Source: Rhodospirillales bacterium
GTDB lineage: Bacteria; Pseudomonadota; Alphaproteobacteria; Rhodospirillales; Defluviicoccaceae
DNA length: 64,000 nucleotides
Reading direction: 5' to 3'
Assembly: GCA_016710335.1 (NCBI GenBank)
Contig: JADJXQ010000003.1
Coordinates: 124,001-188,000, forward strand
Below the pieces are notes generated by a model, which was not told the DNA's origin, searched no databases, and worked only from the letters and a program-made list of their open reading frames with translations. The first letter of the stretch is position 1; each line of letters starts with the position of its first letter. Below are positions 52,864 to 61,240 of the stretch, piece by piece. The position numbers were made by a program, and so were the translations under genes.

Positions 52864-53142
52864 GTGCCGCGTTCAGTTTGGAAAGGCCCGTTCGTGGACG
52901 GCTATCTGTTGAAGAAGGCCGAGAAGGTGCATGGCTCCGGACGCAAGGAGGTGATCCGTACCTGGTCGCGGCGCTCTACCATCCTGCCGCAGTTCGTCGG
53001 TCTGACCTTCGGCGTCTACAACGGCCGCAAGTTCGTGCCGGTGCTGGTGACCGAGAACATGGTCGGTCACAAGTTCGGCGAGTTCTCGCCAAGCCGGACC
53101 TTCCACGGCCACGCTGCCGACAAGAAAGCAAGGAGAGCCTGA
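52864..53142 (+). CDS. rpsS: Ribosomal protein S19
   Basis: A 92-residue 30S head protein. Opening VPRSVWKGPFVDGYLLKKAE, then RRSTILPQFVGLTFGVYNGR and GHKFGEFSPSRTFHGHAADK. It starts at a GTG after GGAGAGCGGTC, 12 bases after rplB, and ends two bases before rplV. Confidence 0.97.
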   Translation: MPRSVWKGPFVDGYLLKKAEKVHGSGRKEVIRTWSRRSTILPQFVGLTFGVYNGRKFVPVLVTENMVGHKFGEFSPSRTFHGHAADKKARRA

Positions 53143-53144
53143 TC

Positions 53145-53528
53145 ATGGGCAAGCCGGCTGCCGAACGGGCGCTGGGGGACAACGAGGCCTTGGCCTGCGC
53201 CCGCCATATCCGCACCAGCCCGCGCAAGCTGAACCTGGTGGCGGAGAGCATTCGCGGCTTGAGCTGCGGCCGGGCGCTGGCGGAACTTCAGTTCAACCGT
53301 CGGCGCGTCGCCGGCGAGGTGCGGAAGGTCTTGCAGTCGGCCATCGCCAACGCCGAAAACAACCACTACCTCGACGTGGACCGGTTGTTCGTCGCCGAGG
53401 CGACGGTGGGCCGGACCATGGTGATGAAGCGCTTTAGGCCGCGAGCCCGCGGCCGGGTCGGGCGCATCGAGAAGCCGTTCAGCAACTTGCGGGTGGTGGT
53501 GCGCGAGCGCGCGGAGGATTACGACTGA
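53145..53528 (+). CDS. rplV: Ribosomal protein L22
   Basis: A 127-residue 50S protein that reaches into the exit tunnel. Motifs: RHIRTSPRKLNLVAESIRGL, AIANAENNHYLDVDRLFVAE and RPRARGRVGRIEKPFSNLRV. The ATG at 53145 (MGKPAAERA) is chosen; the longer frame lies in rpsS. The last codon overlaps the rpsC start by one base. Confidence 0.96.
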   Translation: MGKPAAERALGDNEALACARHIRTSPRKLNLVAESIRGLSCGRALAELQFNRRRVAGEVRKVLQSAIANAENNHYLDVDRLFVAEATVGRTMVMKRFRPRARGRVGRIEKPFSNLRVVVRERAEDYD

Positions 53529-54205
53529 TGGGCCACAAGGTTAATCCGATAGGGCTGCGCCTCGGCATCAACCGCACGTGGGATTCGCGGTGGTTCGCCG
53601 ACGAAAGCTACGCTGGTCTGCTGCACGAGGACCTGAAGATCCGGGCGCTGTTGCGCAAGCGCCTGGCGCAGGCCGGCGTGTCGCGGATCATCATCGAGCG
53701 GCCGGCGAAGAGGGCCCGCATCACCATCCACACGGCGCGGCCGGGGGTGGTGATCGGCAAGAAGGGCGCCGACATCGAGAAGCTGCGGCGGGAATTGTCG
53801 ACGATGACCGGCGCCGACGTGCACCTCAACATCGTCGAGATCCGCAAGCCGGAGACCGAGGCGCAGCTTGTCGCCGAAAACGTGGCGCAGCAGTTGGAGC
53901 GGCGGGTGTCGACGCGCCGCGCGATGAAGCGGGCGGTGCAATCGGCGATGCGGCTCGGCGCCCAAGGCATCCGCATCAACTGCGCCGGGCGTCTCGGCGG
54001 CGCCGAGATCGCGCGCTCCGTCTGGTACCGCGAGGGGAGGGTGCCGCTGCACACGCTGCGCGCTCACCTGGACTACGGCGAGGCGATGGCCAAGACCACC
54101 TATGGCGTCTGCGGCGTCAAGGTGTGGGTCTACAAGGGCGATATCCTGGCCCACGATCCCATGGCGCTCGACAAGCGCGCTCAAGAACAACAACCGAGCC
54201 GCTAG
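53528..54205 (+). CDS. rpsC: Ribosomal protein S3
   Basis: A 225-residue 30S protein at the mRNA entry, with a KH domain. Opening MGHKVNPIGLRLGINRTWDS, then GVVIGKKGADIEKLRRELS (KH loop) and GRLGGAEIARSVWYREGRVP. The ATG shares one base with the L22 stop (TGATG). Length is typical for alphaproteobacteria. Confidence 0.97.
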   Translation: MGHKVNPIGLRLGINRTWDSRWFADESYAGLLHEDLKIRALLRKRLAQAGVSRIIIERPAKRARITIHTARPGVVIGKKGADIEKLRRELSTMTGADVHLNIVEIRKPETEAQLVAENVAQQLERRVSTRRAMKRAVQSAMRLGAQGIRINCAGRLGGAEIARSVWYREGRVPLHTLRAHLDYGEAMAKTTYGVCGVKVWVYKGDILAHDPMALDKRAQEQQPSR

Positions 54206-54207
54206 CG

Positions 54208-54270
54208 ATGCCCGATAAAGCGACGGCGACGGCGACGGCCAACAAGGTAAGCGACGGCACATCATGCTGA
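54208..54270 (+). other. Possible 20-residue leader frame before rplP
   Basis: Between rpsC and rplP an ATG at 54208 opens a 20-codon frame (MPDKATATATANKVSDGTSC) that ends in a TGA overlapping the rplP ATG region (ATGCTGA). It fills the otherwise unused 58-base gap exactly. It could be a coupling leader that brings ribosomes to rplP, or chance. No similarity is recognised. Confidence 0.3.
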
Positions 54271-54683
54271 GTCCAAAACGCACGAAATACCGCAAGCAAC
54301 AGAAGGGACGGGTTCGCGGTCTGGCGTCCAGCGGCACCGAACTCAACTTCGGTGCGTTTGGTCTCAAGGCCACGACCACGGGGCGGATCACCGCGCGGCA
54401 GATCGAGGCTGCGCGGCGCGCCATCACCCGCCACATGCGCCGTACCGGCCGCGTCTGGATCCGCGTCTTCCCCGATGTTCCGGTGTCCAGCAAGCCCGCA
54501 GAGGTGCGCATGGGCGGCGGCAAGGGCGCGCCCGAGTTCTGGATCTCCAAGGTCAAGCCGGGGCGGATCATGTTCGAGGTCGACGGCGTCCCGGCGCTCG
54601 TCGCCCGCGAGGCGTTCCGGCTTGCGGCGGCCAAGCTGCCGTGCCGGACACGGTTCGTGGCGCGCATGGGCGAGGAGGTCTGA
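54264..54683 (+). CDS. rplP: Ribosomal protein L16
   Basis: A 139-residue 50S protein near the A site. Opening MLSPKRTKYRKQQKGRVRGL, then TARQIEAARRAITRHMRRTG and VRMGGGKGAPEFWISKVKPG. It lies 58 bases after rpsC, a gap taken up by a short frame. Ends four bases before rpmC. Confidence 0.97.
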   Translation: MLSPKRTKYRKQQKGRVRGLASSGTELNFGAFGLKATTTGRITARQIEAARRAITRHMRRTGRVWIRVFPDVPVSSKPAEVRMGGGKGAPEFWISKVKPGRIMFEVDGVPALVAREAFRLAAAKLPCRTRFVARMGEEV

Positions 54684-54687
54684 GCCG

Positions 54688-54903
54688 GTGAAGAGTCAGG
54701 ATTTGAAGTCCAGGAGCGACGACGAGTTGAAGGACCAGTTGCTGCAGTTGCGGAAAGAGTCCTTCAACCTGCGCTTCCAGGCCGCCAGCGGCCAGTTGGA
54801 GAACACCGCCCGCCGACGCCAGGTGCGCCGTGACATCGCGCGGGTCAAGACGATTTTGGGCGAGCGTCGCGTGCGGAGCCAGCCGGCTCCGGCGGCGTCG
54901 TGA
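54688..54903 (+). CDS. rpmC: Ribosomal protein L29
   Basis: A 71-residue 50S protein at the tunnel exit. It reads SDDELKDQLLQLRKESFNLR, FQAASGQLENTARRRQVRRD and IARVKTILGERR, all typical. The start is a GTG right after TGAGCCG, with GAGGAGG just upstream. Missed if only ATG starts are used. Confidence 0.95.
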   Translation: MKSQDLKSRSDDELKDQLLQLRKESFNLRFQAASGQLENTARRRQVRRDIARVKTILGERRVRSQPAPAAS

Positions 54904-54955
54904 CGGCCTCGCGACGAGGGCCGCGCCAGTTTGAGAGAGAACCGGAGAGAGACGA

Positions 54956-55198
54956 ATGCCAAGGCGAGTGATGCACGGGTTGGTGGTCAGCGACCGCATG
55001 GATAAGACGGTCGTCGTCAGTGTGGAGCGCCGCGTCATGCATCCGCTGTATAAGAAGATCGTCCGCCGCTCGAAGAAGTACCTGGCCCACGATGAGGCCA
55101 ACGCGGTCAAGATCGGCGACCGCGTGCGGATCCGCGAGTGCCGGCCGCTGTCGAAACGCAAGTGCTGGGAAGTTCTGAGCGAGGCCGAAACCGGCTGA
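54956..55198 (+). CDS. rpsQ: Ribosomal protein S17
   Basis: An 80-residue 30S protein. Opening MPRRVMHGLVVSDRMDKTVV, then ERRVMHPLYKKIVRRSKKYL and GDRVRIRECRPLSKRKCWEV. It follows rpmC by 52 bases and is the last gene of the S10 group. A gap of 116 bases then leads to rplN; nothing is recognised in it. Confidence 0.96.
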   Translation: MPRRVMHGLVVSDRMDKTVVVSVERRVMHPLYKKIVRRSKKYLAHDEANAVKIGDRVRIRECRPLSKRKCWEVLSEAETG

Positions 55199-55314
55199 GC
55201 AGCGCCGGGACGCGCCGTGCGCGGCCCACCGCAGCCGAACGACGCTGGACTGAACCGGCCTGGGCGAAGCCGAGCCCAACCGGATGATGTCCGCGCCAAT
55301 GAAGGAAGACGGGG

Positions 55315-55683
55315 ATGATACAGGTAGAGACCGACTTGGATGTCGCGGACAACTCGGGCGCCCGCCGCGTGCGGTGCATTCGCGTGCTCGGCGGCTCCAG
55401 GCGCCGGTTCGCAGGAGTCGGTGATGTCATCGTCGTCACCGTCAAGGAGGCCATTCCCCGCGGTCGGGTCAAGAAGGGCGACGTGCTGCAGGCCGTGGTG
55501 GTGCGCACCGCCAAGGACGTGCGCCGCGCCGATGGCTCGGCGATCCGCTTCGACCGCAATGCGGCGGTGTTGATCAACAAACAGGGCGAGCCGGTCGGCA
55601 CCCGCATTTTCGGCCCGGTCACGCGCGAGCTCAGGTCCAGAGGATACATGAAGATCATCTCTCTGGCCCCGGAGGTTCTGTAG
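55315..55683 (+). CDS. rplN: Ribosomal protein L14
   Basis: A 122-residue 50S interface protein. Opening MIQVETDLDVADNSGARRVR, then RGRVKKGDVLQAVVVRTAKD and RIFGPVTRELRSRGYMKIIS. First gene of the spc group; the ATG lies 12 bases after GAAGGAAGA. It ends exactly where rplX begins. Confidence 0.97.
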   Translation: MIQVETDLDVADNSGARRVRCIRVLGGSRRRFAGVGDVIVVTVKEAIPRGRVKKGDVLQAVVVRTAKDVRRADGSAIRFDRNAAVLINKQGEPVGTRIFGPVTRELRSRGYMKIISLAPEVL

Positions 55684-56001
55684 ATGGCGAGCAAGATCAG
55701 AAAGGGCGATCGCGTAGTCGTGCTCACCGGGCGCGGCAAGGGGCGGACCGGCGAGGTCCTGAAAATGATGCCGAAGGAGGAGCGCGCGATCGTTCAGGGC
55801 GTCAACATGGTCAAGCGGCATACGCGGCCGACCCAGACGACCCAGGGCGGCATCGTCGAGAAGGAGGCGCCGGTTCATGTGTCGAACCTGGCGCACGCGG
55901 ATCCGGGCGACGGCAAGCCGACGCGGGTCGGGTTCAAGTTCCTCGATGACGGCCGCAAGGTCCGGTTCGCCAAGCGTTCCGGCGAGATCATCGACAGGTA
56001 G
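55684..56001 (+). CDS. rplX: Ribosomal protein L24
   Basis: A 105-residue 50S assembly-initiator protein with a KOW motif: KIRKGDRVVVLTGRGKGRTG, then GVNMVKRHTRPTQTTQGGIV. The ATG follows the L14 stop directly. Ends 11 bases before rplE. Length is normal. Confidence 0.96.
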   Translation: MASKIRKGDRVVVLTGRGKGRTGEVLKMMPKEERAIVQGVNMVKRHTRPTQTTQGGIVEKEAPVHVSNLAHADPGDGKPTRVGFKFLDDGRKVRFAKRSGEIIDR

Positions 56002-56012
56002 CGGAGAGCCCG

Positions 56013-56552
56013 ATGGCACGCCTCAAGGAACACTACGTCAAGACCGTGCGCCCGGCGATGGTCGAGCAGTTCACGTATGCGAACCCGATGCAGGTGCCGC
56101 GGCTCACCAAGATCGTCCTCAACATGGGGGTAGGCGAGGGGGCTCAGGACCGCAAAAGGGTGGACGCAGCGGTCAGCGACATGACCCTGATCGCCGGCCA
56201 GAAGCCGGTGGTGAACCACGCCCGCAAGTCCGTGGCGCAGTTCAAGCTGCGGGAGGGCATGGCGATCGGCTGCAGGGTGACGCTTCGCCGCGACCGCATG
56301 TACGAGTTTCTCGACCGCCTGGTGACGATTGCGCTGCCGCGGGTGCGGGACTTCCGCGGCTTGTCGCGCAAGAGCTTCGACGGGCGCGGCAACTTCGCGA
56401 TGGGCATCAAGGAGCAGATCATCTTTCCGGAGATCGACTACGACAAGGTCGATCAGATCCGCGGCCTCGACGTGGTGATCTGCACGACCGCGAAAACCAA
56501 TGCCGAGGCGTTGGCCTTGCTGAAGGCGTTCGACATGCCGTTCAGCAACTAG
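56013..56552 (+). CDS. rplE: Ribosomal protein L5
   Basis: A 179-residue 50S protein that binds 5S rRNA. Motifs: QVPRLTKIVLNMGVGEGAQD, NHARKSVAQFKLREGMAIGC and NFAMGIKEQIIFPEIDYDKV. It follows rplX by 11 bases and precedes rpsN by 46 bases. Confidence 0.97.
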   Translation: MARLKEHYVKTVRPAMVEQFTYANPMQVPRLTKIVLNMGVGEGAQDRKRVDAAVSDMTLIAGQKPVVNHARKSVAQFKLREGMAIGCRVTLRRDRMYEFLDRLVTIALPRVRDFRGLSRKSFDGRGNFAMGIKEQIIFPEIDYDKVDQIRGLDVVICTTAKTNAEALALLKAFDMPFSN

Positions 56553-56598
56553 GCGCTAAAGCAACAAGGCCGTTCAGCAATTGGAAGGAAACTGAAGC

Positions 56599-56904
56599 AT
56601 GGCGAAGAAGAGCCTCATCGAGCGGGGTAAGAAGCGCGAGCGCATGGCGAAGCGGTTCGCCGGCAAGCGGGCGCGCCTCAAGGCCGCCGCCAGCGATGAG
56701 TCCCTGCCCATGGAAGAGCAGTTTCGGGCGCGCCTCAAGCTTGCGGCGCTGCCGCGCAATTCGGCGCCGGTCCGCATCCGTCTTCGGTGCGAGTTGACGG
56801 GCCGTCCCCGCGGCAACTATCGCAAATTCAAGCTGTCCAGGATCGCGCTGCGCGACCTGGCGTCGACCGGTCAGATCCCCGGCATGGTCAAGTCGAGCTG
56901 GTAG
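56599..56904 (+). CDS. rpsN: Ribosomal protein S14, zinc-free form
   Basis: A 101-residue 30S protein of the long form: MAKKSLIERGKKRERMAKRF, then PVRIRLRCELTGRPRGNYRK. There is a single cysteine in the usual CxxC place, so it does not need zinc. This long zinc-free form is the one common in Gram-negative bacteria. The start follows GGAAGGAAACTGAAGC. Confidence 0.96.
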   Translation: MAKKSLIERGKKRERMAKRFAGKRARLKAAASDESLPMEEQFRARLKLAALPRNSAPVRIRLRCELTGRPRGNYRKFKLSRIALRDLASTGQIPGMVKSSW

Positions 56905-56937
56905 ACGACCGGGCGACAGGAGGAGAGAGAACGCACA

Positions 56938-57336
56938 ATGTCGATGACGGATCCCCTCGGCGACATGTTGACCCGCATCCGCAACGGCCAGCGGGCGCGC
57001 AAGACGATGGTGGTGGCACCTGCGTCTCGGCTGCGAAGCCACGTGCTCGATGTCTTGGAGCGGGAGGGCTACATCCGCGGGCATTCGCAGTACGAGGTGC
57101 GCCCCGGAATCGGCGAGATCAAGATCGAGCTCAAGTACCATGAAGGTGAGCCGGTGATTCGCCAGATCAGCCGCGTCTCCAAGCCGGGCCGGCGCGTGTA
57201 CGCGAAGATCAAGGACTTGCCGCGGGTGTACAACGGGCTTGGGATTTCCATCCTGTCTACTCCGCGGGGCGTCCTGTCCGATGCCGAAGCGCGGCAGCAG
57301 AACGTCGGCGGCGAGGTTCTGTGCCAGGTATTCTAG
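56938..57336 (+). CDS. rpsH: Ribosomal protein S8
   Basis: A 132-residue 30S protein that binds 16S rRNA and, in E. coli, represses the spc operon. Motifs: DPLGDMLTRIRNGQRARKTM, RVSKPGRRVYAKIKDLPRVY and GISILSTPRGVLSDAEARQQ. Followed by an unusually long gap of 136 bases that holds a copy of the dispersed repeat. Confidence 0.97.
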   Translation: MSMTDPLGDMLTRIRNGQRARKTMVVAPASRLRSHVLDVLEREGYIRGHSQYEVRPGIGEIKIELKYHEGEPVIRQISRVSKPGRRVYAKIKDLPRVYNGLGISILSTPRGVLSDAEARQQNVGGEVLCQVF

Positions 57337-57347
57337 AAGCGGCTAGC

Positions 57348-57430
57348 GCACATGCCCATTGGAATGGTTCAGTGGAATCGGTCGTCGTGTGCACAAGCAT
57401 CAAGAGGTTACGTGCAGCACTGGTGCATTC
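57348..57430 (+). repeat. Dispersed ~85-base intergenic repeat, copy A
   Basis: The stretch between rpsH and rplF runs GCACATGCCCATTGGAATGG through GTGTGCACAAGCATCAAGAG to GTGCAGCACTGGTGCATTC. It matches copy B after rpoA at most positions, with the same order of parts: a CCCATT(G/C)GA opening, a small inverted segment, GTGTGCAC, ATCAA(A/G)AGGTT, GTGCAGCA and GCATTC. It interrupts an operon whose other genes are tightly packed. Confidence 0.75.
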
Positions 57431-57472
57431 TTCGAACGCGCCGCTGCACTGGAGCACGAAGGAACGAGCGTA

Positions 57473-58006
57473 ATGTCGCGAGTCGGTAGCAGTCCCATCA
57501 CGGTGCCGAACGGCGTCGAGGTGGCGATCGACGGGATCGTGGTCAAGGTCAAGGGCAAGCTCGGTGAGTTAGCGACGCGCCTGACCGACGACGTGGAGGT
57601 TCAGCAGGAGGGCGCACAAGTCGTCGTGCGGCCGCGGAACGACTCCAAGCGCGCCCGCATGATGTGGGGAACGGCGCGAGCGCTGATCTACAATCTGGTG
57701 ATCGGGGTCACTGCCGGATTCACGCGCCGGCTCGAGTTGCAAGGGGTCGGCTACCGGGCACAGATGCAGGGCAAGGATGTGGTCCTGCAGTTGGGCTACA
57801 GCCACGAGATCCGCTATCCGGCGCCGGAAGGCATCACCATCGCCTGTCCGGACCAGACCCACATCGTGGTGTCCGGCGCCGACAAGCAGAAGGTCGGTCA
57901 GGTGGCGGCCGAGATCCGCTCGTTCCGCAAGGTCGAGCCGTACAAGGGCAAGGGCGTCCGGTACGACGACGAGTTCGTTCGACGCAAGGAAGGCAAGAAG
58001 AAGTAG
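57473..58006 (+). CDS. rplF: Ribosomal protein L6
   Basis: A 177-residue 50S protein: MSRVGSSPITVPNGVEVAID, LELQGVGYRAQMQGKDVVLQ and QVAAEIRSFRKVEPYKGKGV. The start is the ATG after GAAGGAACGAGCGTA; the longer frame upstream reads into the repeat copy A. Ends two bases before rplR. Confidence 0.96.
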   Translation: MSRVGSSPITVPNGVEVAIDGIVVKVKGKLGELATRLTDDVEVQQEGAQVVVRPRNDSKRARMMWGTARALIYNLVIGVTAGFTRRLELQGVGYRAQMQGKDVVLQLGYSHEIRYPAPEGITIACPDQTHIVVSGADKQKVGQVAAEIRSFRKVEPYKGKGVRYDDEFVRRKEGKKK

Positions 58007-58008
58007 CA

Positions 58009-58371
58009 ATGACAACCAAATCCGAGTTGTTTGGGCGCCGCCGGCGCCGCACCCGCTACCGGCTCCGCCAGCGATCCAGCGAGCGGCCGCGGCTGTCCGT
58101 GTTCCGGTCCTCGAAGCACATCTATGCCCAGGTGATCGACGACCGCCAGGGGCGCACCGTCGCCGCTGCGTCCACCCTTGAAAGCGACGTCAAGAGCAAG
58201 ATCGGCACCGGCGCCGATCGCGCCGCCGCCAAGGCCGTCGGCGCGTTGGTGGCCGAACGGGCGCTGGCGGCCGGCGTGACGGAGGTGGTTTTCGACCGTG
58301 GCGGCTATCGCTACCATGGCCGGGTGCAGGCGCTGGCCGACGCCGCGCGCGAGACCGGGCTGAAGTTTTAG
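58009..58371 (+). CDS. rplR: Ribosomal protein L18
   Basis: A 120-residue 50S protein that binds 5S rRNA. Motifs: RRRRTRYRLRQRSSERPRLS, VFRSSKHIYAQVIDDRQGRT and VVFDRGGYRYHGRVQALADA. It begins two bases after rplF and ends 12 bases before rpsE. Confidence 0.96.
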   Translation: MTTKSELFGRRRRRTRYRLRQRSSERPRLSVFRSSKHIYAQVIDDRQGRTVAAASTLESDVKSKIGTGADRAAAKAVGALVAERALAAGVTEVVFDRGGYRYHGRVQALADAARETGLKF

Positions 58372-58383
58372 GGAGTTAGAGGC

Positions 58384-58968
58384 ATGGCGCGCAGACCCTC
58401 GTCCCGGCGCGATGAAAGCCGGAGGGAGCAACCCGAAGAGTCCGAGTTCAAGGACAAGCTCGTGCACATCAACCGTGTCGCCAAGGTGGTCAAGGGCGGT
58501 CGGCGGTTCTCGTTCGCGGCCCTTGTGGTGGTCGGAGACGGTCGCGGCCGCGTCGGCTTCGGCACCGGCAAGGCGCGCGAGGTGCCCGAAGCCATCCGCA
58601 AGGCAACGGATCGCGCCAAGTACACCATGGTGCGCGTGCCTCTCCGCGACGGGCGAACCCTGCACCACGACGTGGGCGGCCATTACGGCGCCGGCAAGGT
58701 CGTGTTGCGGGCGGCGCCGGCCGGCACGGGCATCATCGCCGGCGGGCCGATGCGCGCGGTGTTCGAGACCATGGGCGTTCAGGACGTGGTGGCGAAATCG
58801 CTGGGTACTGCCAACCCGTACAACATGGTGCGCGCCACTTTCGACGCTCTGACCAATTGCGCTTCGCCCCGTCAGGTGGCCAGCAAGCGCGGCAAGAAGG
58901 TCAGCGAGATCGTCTCTCGGCGCAGCGAGCCCGGCAGCGCGCCGCCGGCCACCGCGGCGCGAGGGTGA
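58384..58968 (+). CDS. rpsE: Ribosomal protein S5
   Basis: A 194-residue 30S protein important for fidelity. Motifs: FKDKLVHINRVAKVVKGGRR, FGTGKAREVPEAIRKATDRA and GGHYGAGKVVLRAAPAGTGI. The N-terminal extension of about 25 residues is charged and common in alphaproteobacteria. Ends four bases before rpmD. Confidence 0.97.
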   Translation: MARRPSSRRDESRREQPEESEFKDKLVHINRVAKVVKGGRRFSFAALVVVGDGRGRVGFGTGKAREVPEAIRKATDRAKYTMVRVPLRDGRTLHHDVGGHYGAGKVVLRAAPAGTGIIAGGPMRAVFETMGVQDVVAKSLGTANPYNMVRATFDALTNCASPRQVASKRGKKVSEIVSRRSEPGSAPPATAARG

Positions 58969-58972
58969 GCCC

Positions 58973-59170
58973 ATGGCAAACACTTCAACGAGCCGCATTC
59001 GCGTCACCCAGGTGCAGAGCCCGATCGGGCGCAGGGGTGATCAGCGGGCGACCCTGATCGGTCTCGGGCTCAACAAGTTGCATCGCAGCCGCGAGCTGCA
59101 GGACACTCCGGCGGTGCGCGGCATGGTCAACAAGATCCGGCATCTGGTTCGGGTTGAAGAGGTCTCCTAA
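58973..59170 (+). CDS. rpmD: Ribosomal protein L30
   Basis: A 65-residue 50S protein: STSRIRVTQVQSPIGRRGDQ, then ATLIGLGLNKLHRSRELQDT and RGMVNKIRHLVRVEEV. The ATG lies four bases after rpsE. Standard length. Confidence 0.95.
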   Translation: MANTSTSRIRVTQVQSPIGRRGDQRATLIGLGLNKLHRSRELQDTPAVRGMVNKIRHLVRVEEVS

Positions 59171-59209
59171 CGCTGCGGTACCGCGGTCAAGACCGAGGAA
59201 CGGACGACA

Positions 59210-59881
59210 ATGAAACTCAACGAGATCCGTGACAATCCAGGCGCCCGCACGCCGCGCAAGCGGGTCGGGCGCGGCATCGGCTCCGGCCTTGGGAAGACCG
59301 CCGGCAAGGGCCACAAGGGTCAGAAGGCGCGGAGCGGCAGCGGTCCCCGCATCGGCTTCGAGGGCGGCCAGATGCCGCTCTACCGCCGCCTGCCGAAGCG
59401 TGGCTTCAAGAAGCCGAACCGGCGGGAATTCGTGGAGATCAACCTCGGCATCCTGGAGCGCGCGTTGGATGCGGGCAAGCTCGATGCGGGTGCAGCGATC
59501 GACGAAGCGGCCATGCAGAAGGCCGGGCTGTTTCGCCGGCGCCGCGACGGTGTCCGCCTGCTCGCGAAGGGGGAGCTGACGAAAGCCTTGCAGGTGACGG
59601 TGACCGGCGCATCGAAGGGCGCGATCGCGGCCGTGGAGAAAGCGGGCGGCAGCGTCACGGTGAGTGGTGGTGACCCCGGTACGGCAACCGACACTGAGGC
59701 GGCTCCGTCAGAGCCGGCTGCGGACGCGCCGCCGGCCGGCGACAAGCCGACAGAGTCATCCGGCGGCAAGCCGGCAAAGTCATCCGGCGACAAGCCGACA
59801 GAGTCATCCGGCGACAAGCCGACGGAGTCATCCGGCGGCAAGCCGGCCGAGTCATCCGGCGACAAGCCGAAAAAGTCATAG
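59210..59881 (+). CDS. rplO: Ribosomal protein L15 with repetitive C-terminal tail
   Basis: A 223-residue 50S protein; the usual length is about 145-165. Residues 1-151 are a normal L15: GARTPRKRVGRGIGSGLGKT, KARSGSGPRIGFEGGQMPLY and RRLPKRGFKKPNR. From residue 152 a hydrophilic tail begins, and from 178 it is a near-exact repeat of eight residues (GDKPTESS / GGKPAKSS type), coded by 24-base units. The stop is at 59879-59881, 15 bases before secY. The tail is probably disordered and reaches out from the ribosome; its role is unknown. Confidence 0.93.
   Translation: MKLNEIRDNPGARTPRKRVGRGIGSGLGKTAGKGHKGQKARSGSGPRIGFEGGQMPLYRRLPKRGFKKPNRREFVEINLGILERALDAGKLDAGAAIDEAAMQKAGLFRRRRDGVRLLAKGELTKALQVTVTGASKGAIAAVEKAGGSVTVSGGDPGTATDTEAAPSEPAADAPPAGDKPTESSGGKPAKSSGDKPTESSGDKPTESSGGKPAESSGDKPKKS
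59741..59881 (+). repeat. 24-base tandem repeat coding the L15 tail
   Basis: Six units begin at 59741, 59765, 59789, 59813, 59837 and 59861, the last ending at the stop. Typical unit: GACAAGCCGACAGAGTCATC then CGGC; variants have GGC for GAC and GCG/GAG or AAG codon changes. The array is in frame throughout, so units can be gained or lost without a frameshift. Confidence 0.85.
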
Positions 59882-59896
59882 GGCGAAACGCGCGCG

Positions 59897-61240
59897 ATGG
59901 CGTCCACTGCGGAGCAACTTGCCGCCAACTTGAACTTCGGCGCCCTCGGCAAGGCGACCGAGCTCAAGAAGCGCATCTGGTTCACCCTCGGCGCGCTCAT
60001 CGTCTATCGCATCGGCACCTACATCCCGCTCCCCGGCATCGACCCCAGCGTCATCGGCGACATCTTCTCGCGCCAGGCCGGCGGCATTCTCGGCATGTTC
60101 AACATGTTCGCGGGCGGGGCGCTGGAGCGCATGACCATCTTCGCCCTCAACATCATGCCGTACATCTCCGCGTCCATCATCATGCAGCTGATGACTGCCG
60201 TGGTGCCGACCCTCGAGCAGCTCAAGAAGGAAGGCGAGAGCGGCCGCAAGCGGATCAATCAGTACACCCGCTACCTGACGGTGCTGATCACCACCGTCCA
60301 GGCCTATGCTCTGGCCATCGGTCTCGAAGGCATGCAGTCCAGCATGGGCATGGCGGTGCACGAACCGGGCCTGTTCTTCCGGTTCACCACCGTCATCACC
60401 CTGGTCGGCGGCACCATGTTCCTGATGTGGCTCGGCGAGCAGATCACCGCCCGCGGCGTCGGCAACGGCATTTCGCTGATCATCTTTGCCGGCATCGTCG
60501 CCGGCCTCCCGACCGGCATCGCCTCGACCCTGGAACTGGGGCGCACCGGCGCGCTGTCGGCCGCGTTTATCGTCACCTTGCTGGTGATGGCGGTGGCGGT
60601 GATCTTCTTCGTCGTGTTCATGGAGCGCGCCCAGCGCCGCATCGTCGTGCAATACCCGAAACGCCAGCACGGCAACCGCATGTCGATGGGGGAGAGCACC
60701 CACCTCCCACTCAAGCTGAATACCGCCGGAGTAATCCCGCCGATCTTCGCCTCGTCGCTGCTGCTGATGCCGATCACCATCATGGGCTTCGCGTCCGGGC
60801 AGGGGCCGGAGTGGTTGACCACGGCGGCGGCGTATCTGGGGCACGGCCAGCCGCTCTACCTCGGCATCTACGTCAGCCTCATCGTGTTCTTCGCGTTCTT
60901 CTACACGGCCGTCGTGTTCAATCCGGCCGACACCGCCGATAACTTGAAGAAGCACGGCGGATTCATTCCCGGCATCCGTCCCGGTCGCAGCACCACCGAG
61001 TATCTCGACAAGGTTCTGACGCGCCTGACGGTGATCGGCGCCGGGTACCTCGCCATCGTCTGCCTGCTGCCGGAGCTTCTGATTTCGCGCTACGCCGTGC
61101 CGTTCTACTTTGGCGGCACGAGCCTGCTGATCGTGGTGACGGTGACCATGGACACGGTGGCGCAGATTCATTCGCACCTGTTGGCGCACCAGTACGAAGG
61201 GCTGATCAAGAAAAGCAAGCTGAGGGGGAGGCGCGGATGA
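59897..61240 (+). CDS. secY: Preprotein translocase subunit SecY
   Basis: A 447-residue channel subunit of the Sec system with ten helices. Motifs: LKKRIWFTLGALIVYRIGTY, IPLPGIDP, IMPYISASIIMQLMTAVVP and the C-terminal loop GIRPGRSTTEYLDKVLTRLT. It overlaps adk by four bases at its end (ATGA). Length and order are normal. Confidence 0.97.
   Translation: MASTAEQLAANLNFGALGKATELKKRIWFTLGALIVYRIGTYIPLPGIDPSVIGDIFSRQAGGILGMFNMFAGGALERMTIFALNIMPYISASIIMQLMTAVVPTLEQLKKEGESGRKRINQYTRYLTVLITTVQAYALAIGLEGMQSSMGMAVHEPGLFFRFTTVITLVGGTMFLMWLGEQITARGVGNGISLIIFAGIVAGLPTGIASTLELGRTGALSAAFIVTLLVMAVAVIFFVVFMERAQRRIVVQYPKRQHGNRMSMGESTHLPLKLNTAGVIPPIFASSLLLMPITIMGFASGQGPEWLTTAAAYLGHGQPLYLGIYVSLIVFFAFFYTAVVFNPADTADNLKKHGGFIPGIRPGRSTTEYLDKVLTRLTVIGAGYLAIVCLLPELLISRYAVPFYFGGTSLLIVVTVTMDTVAQIHSHLLAHQYEGLIKKSKLRGRRG

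Noticed and set aside
59741..59881. CRISPR-like array
   Set aside because: 24-base units are contiguous without spacers and code in frame for the L15 tail.
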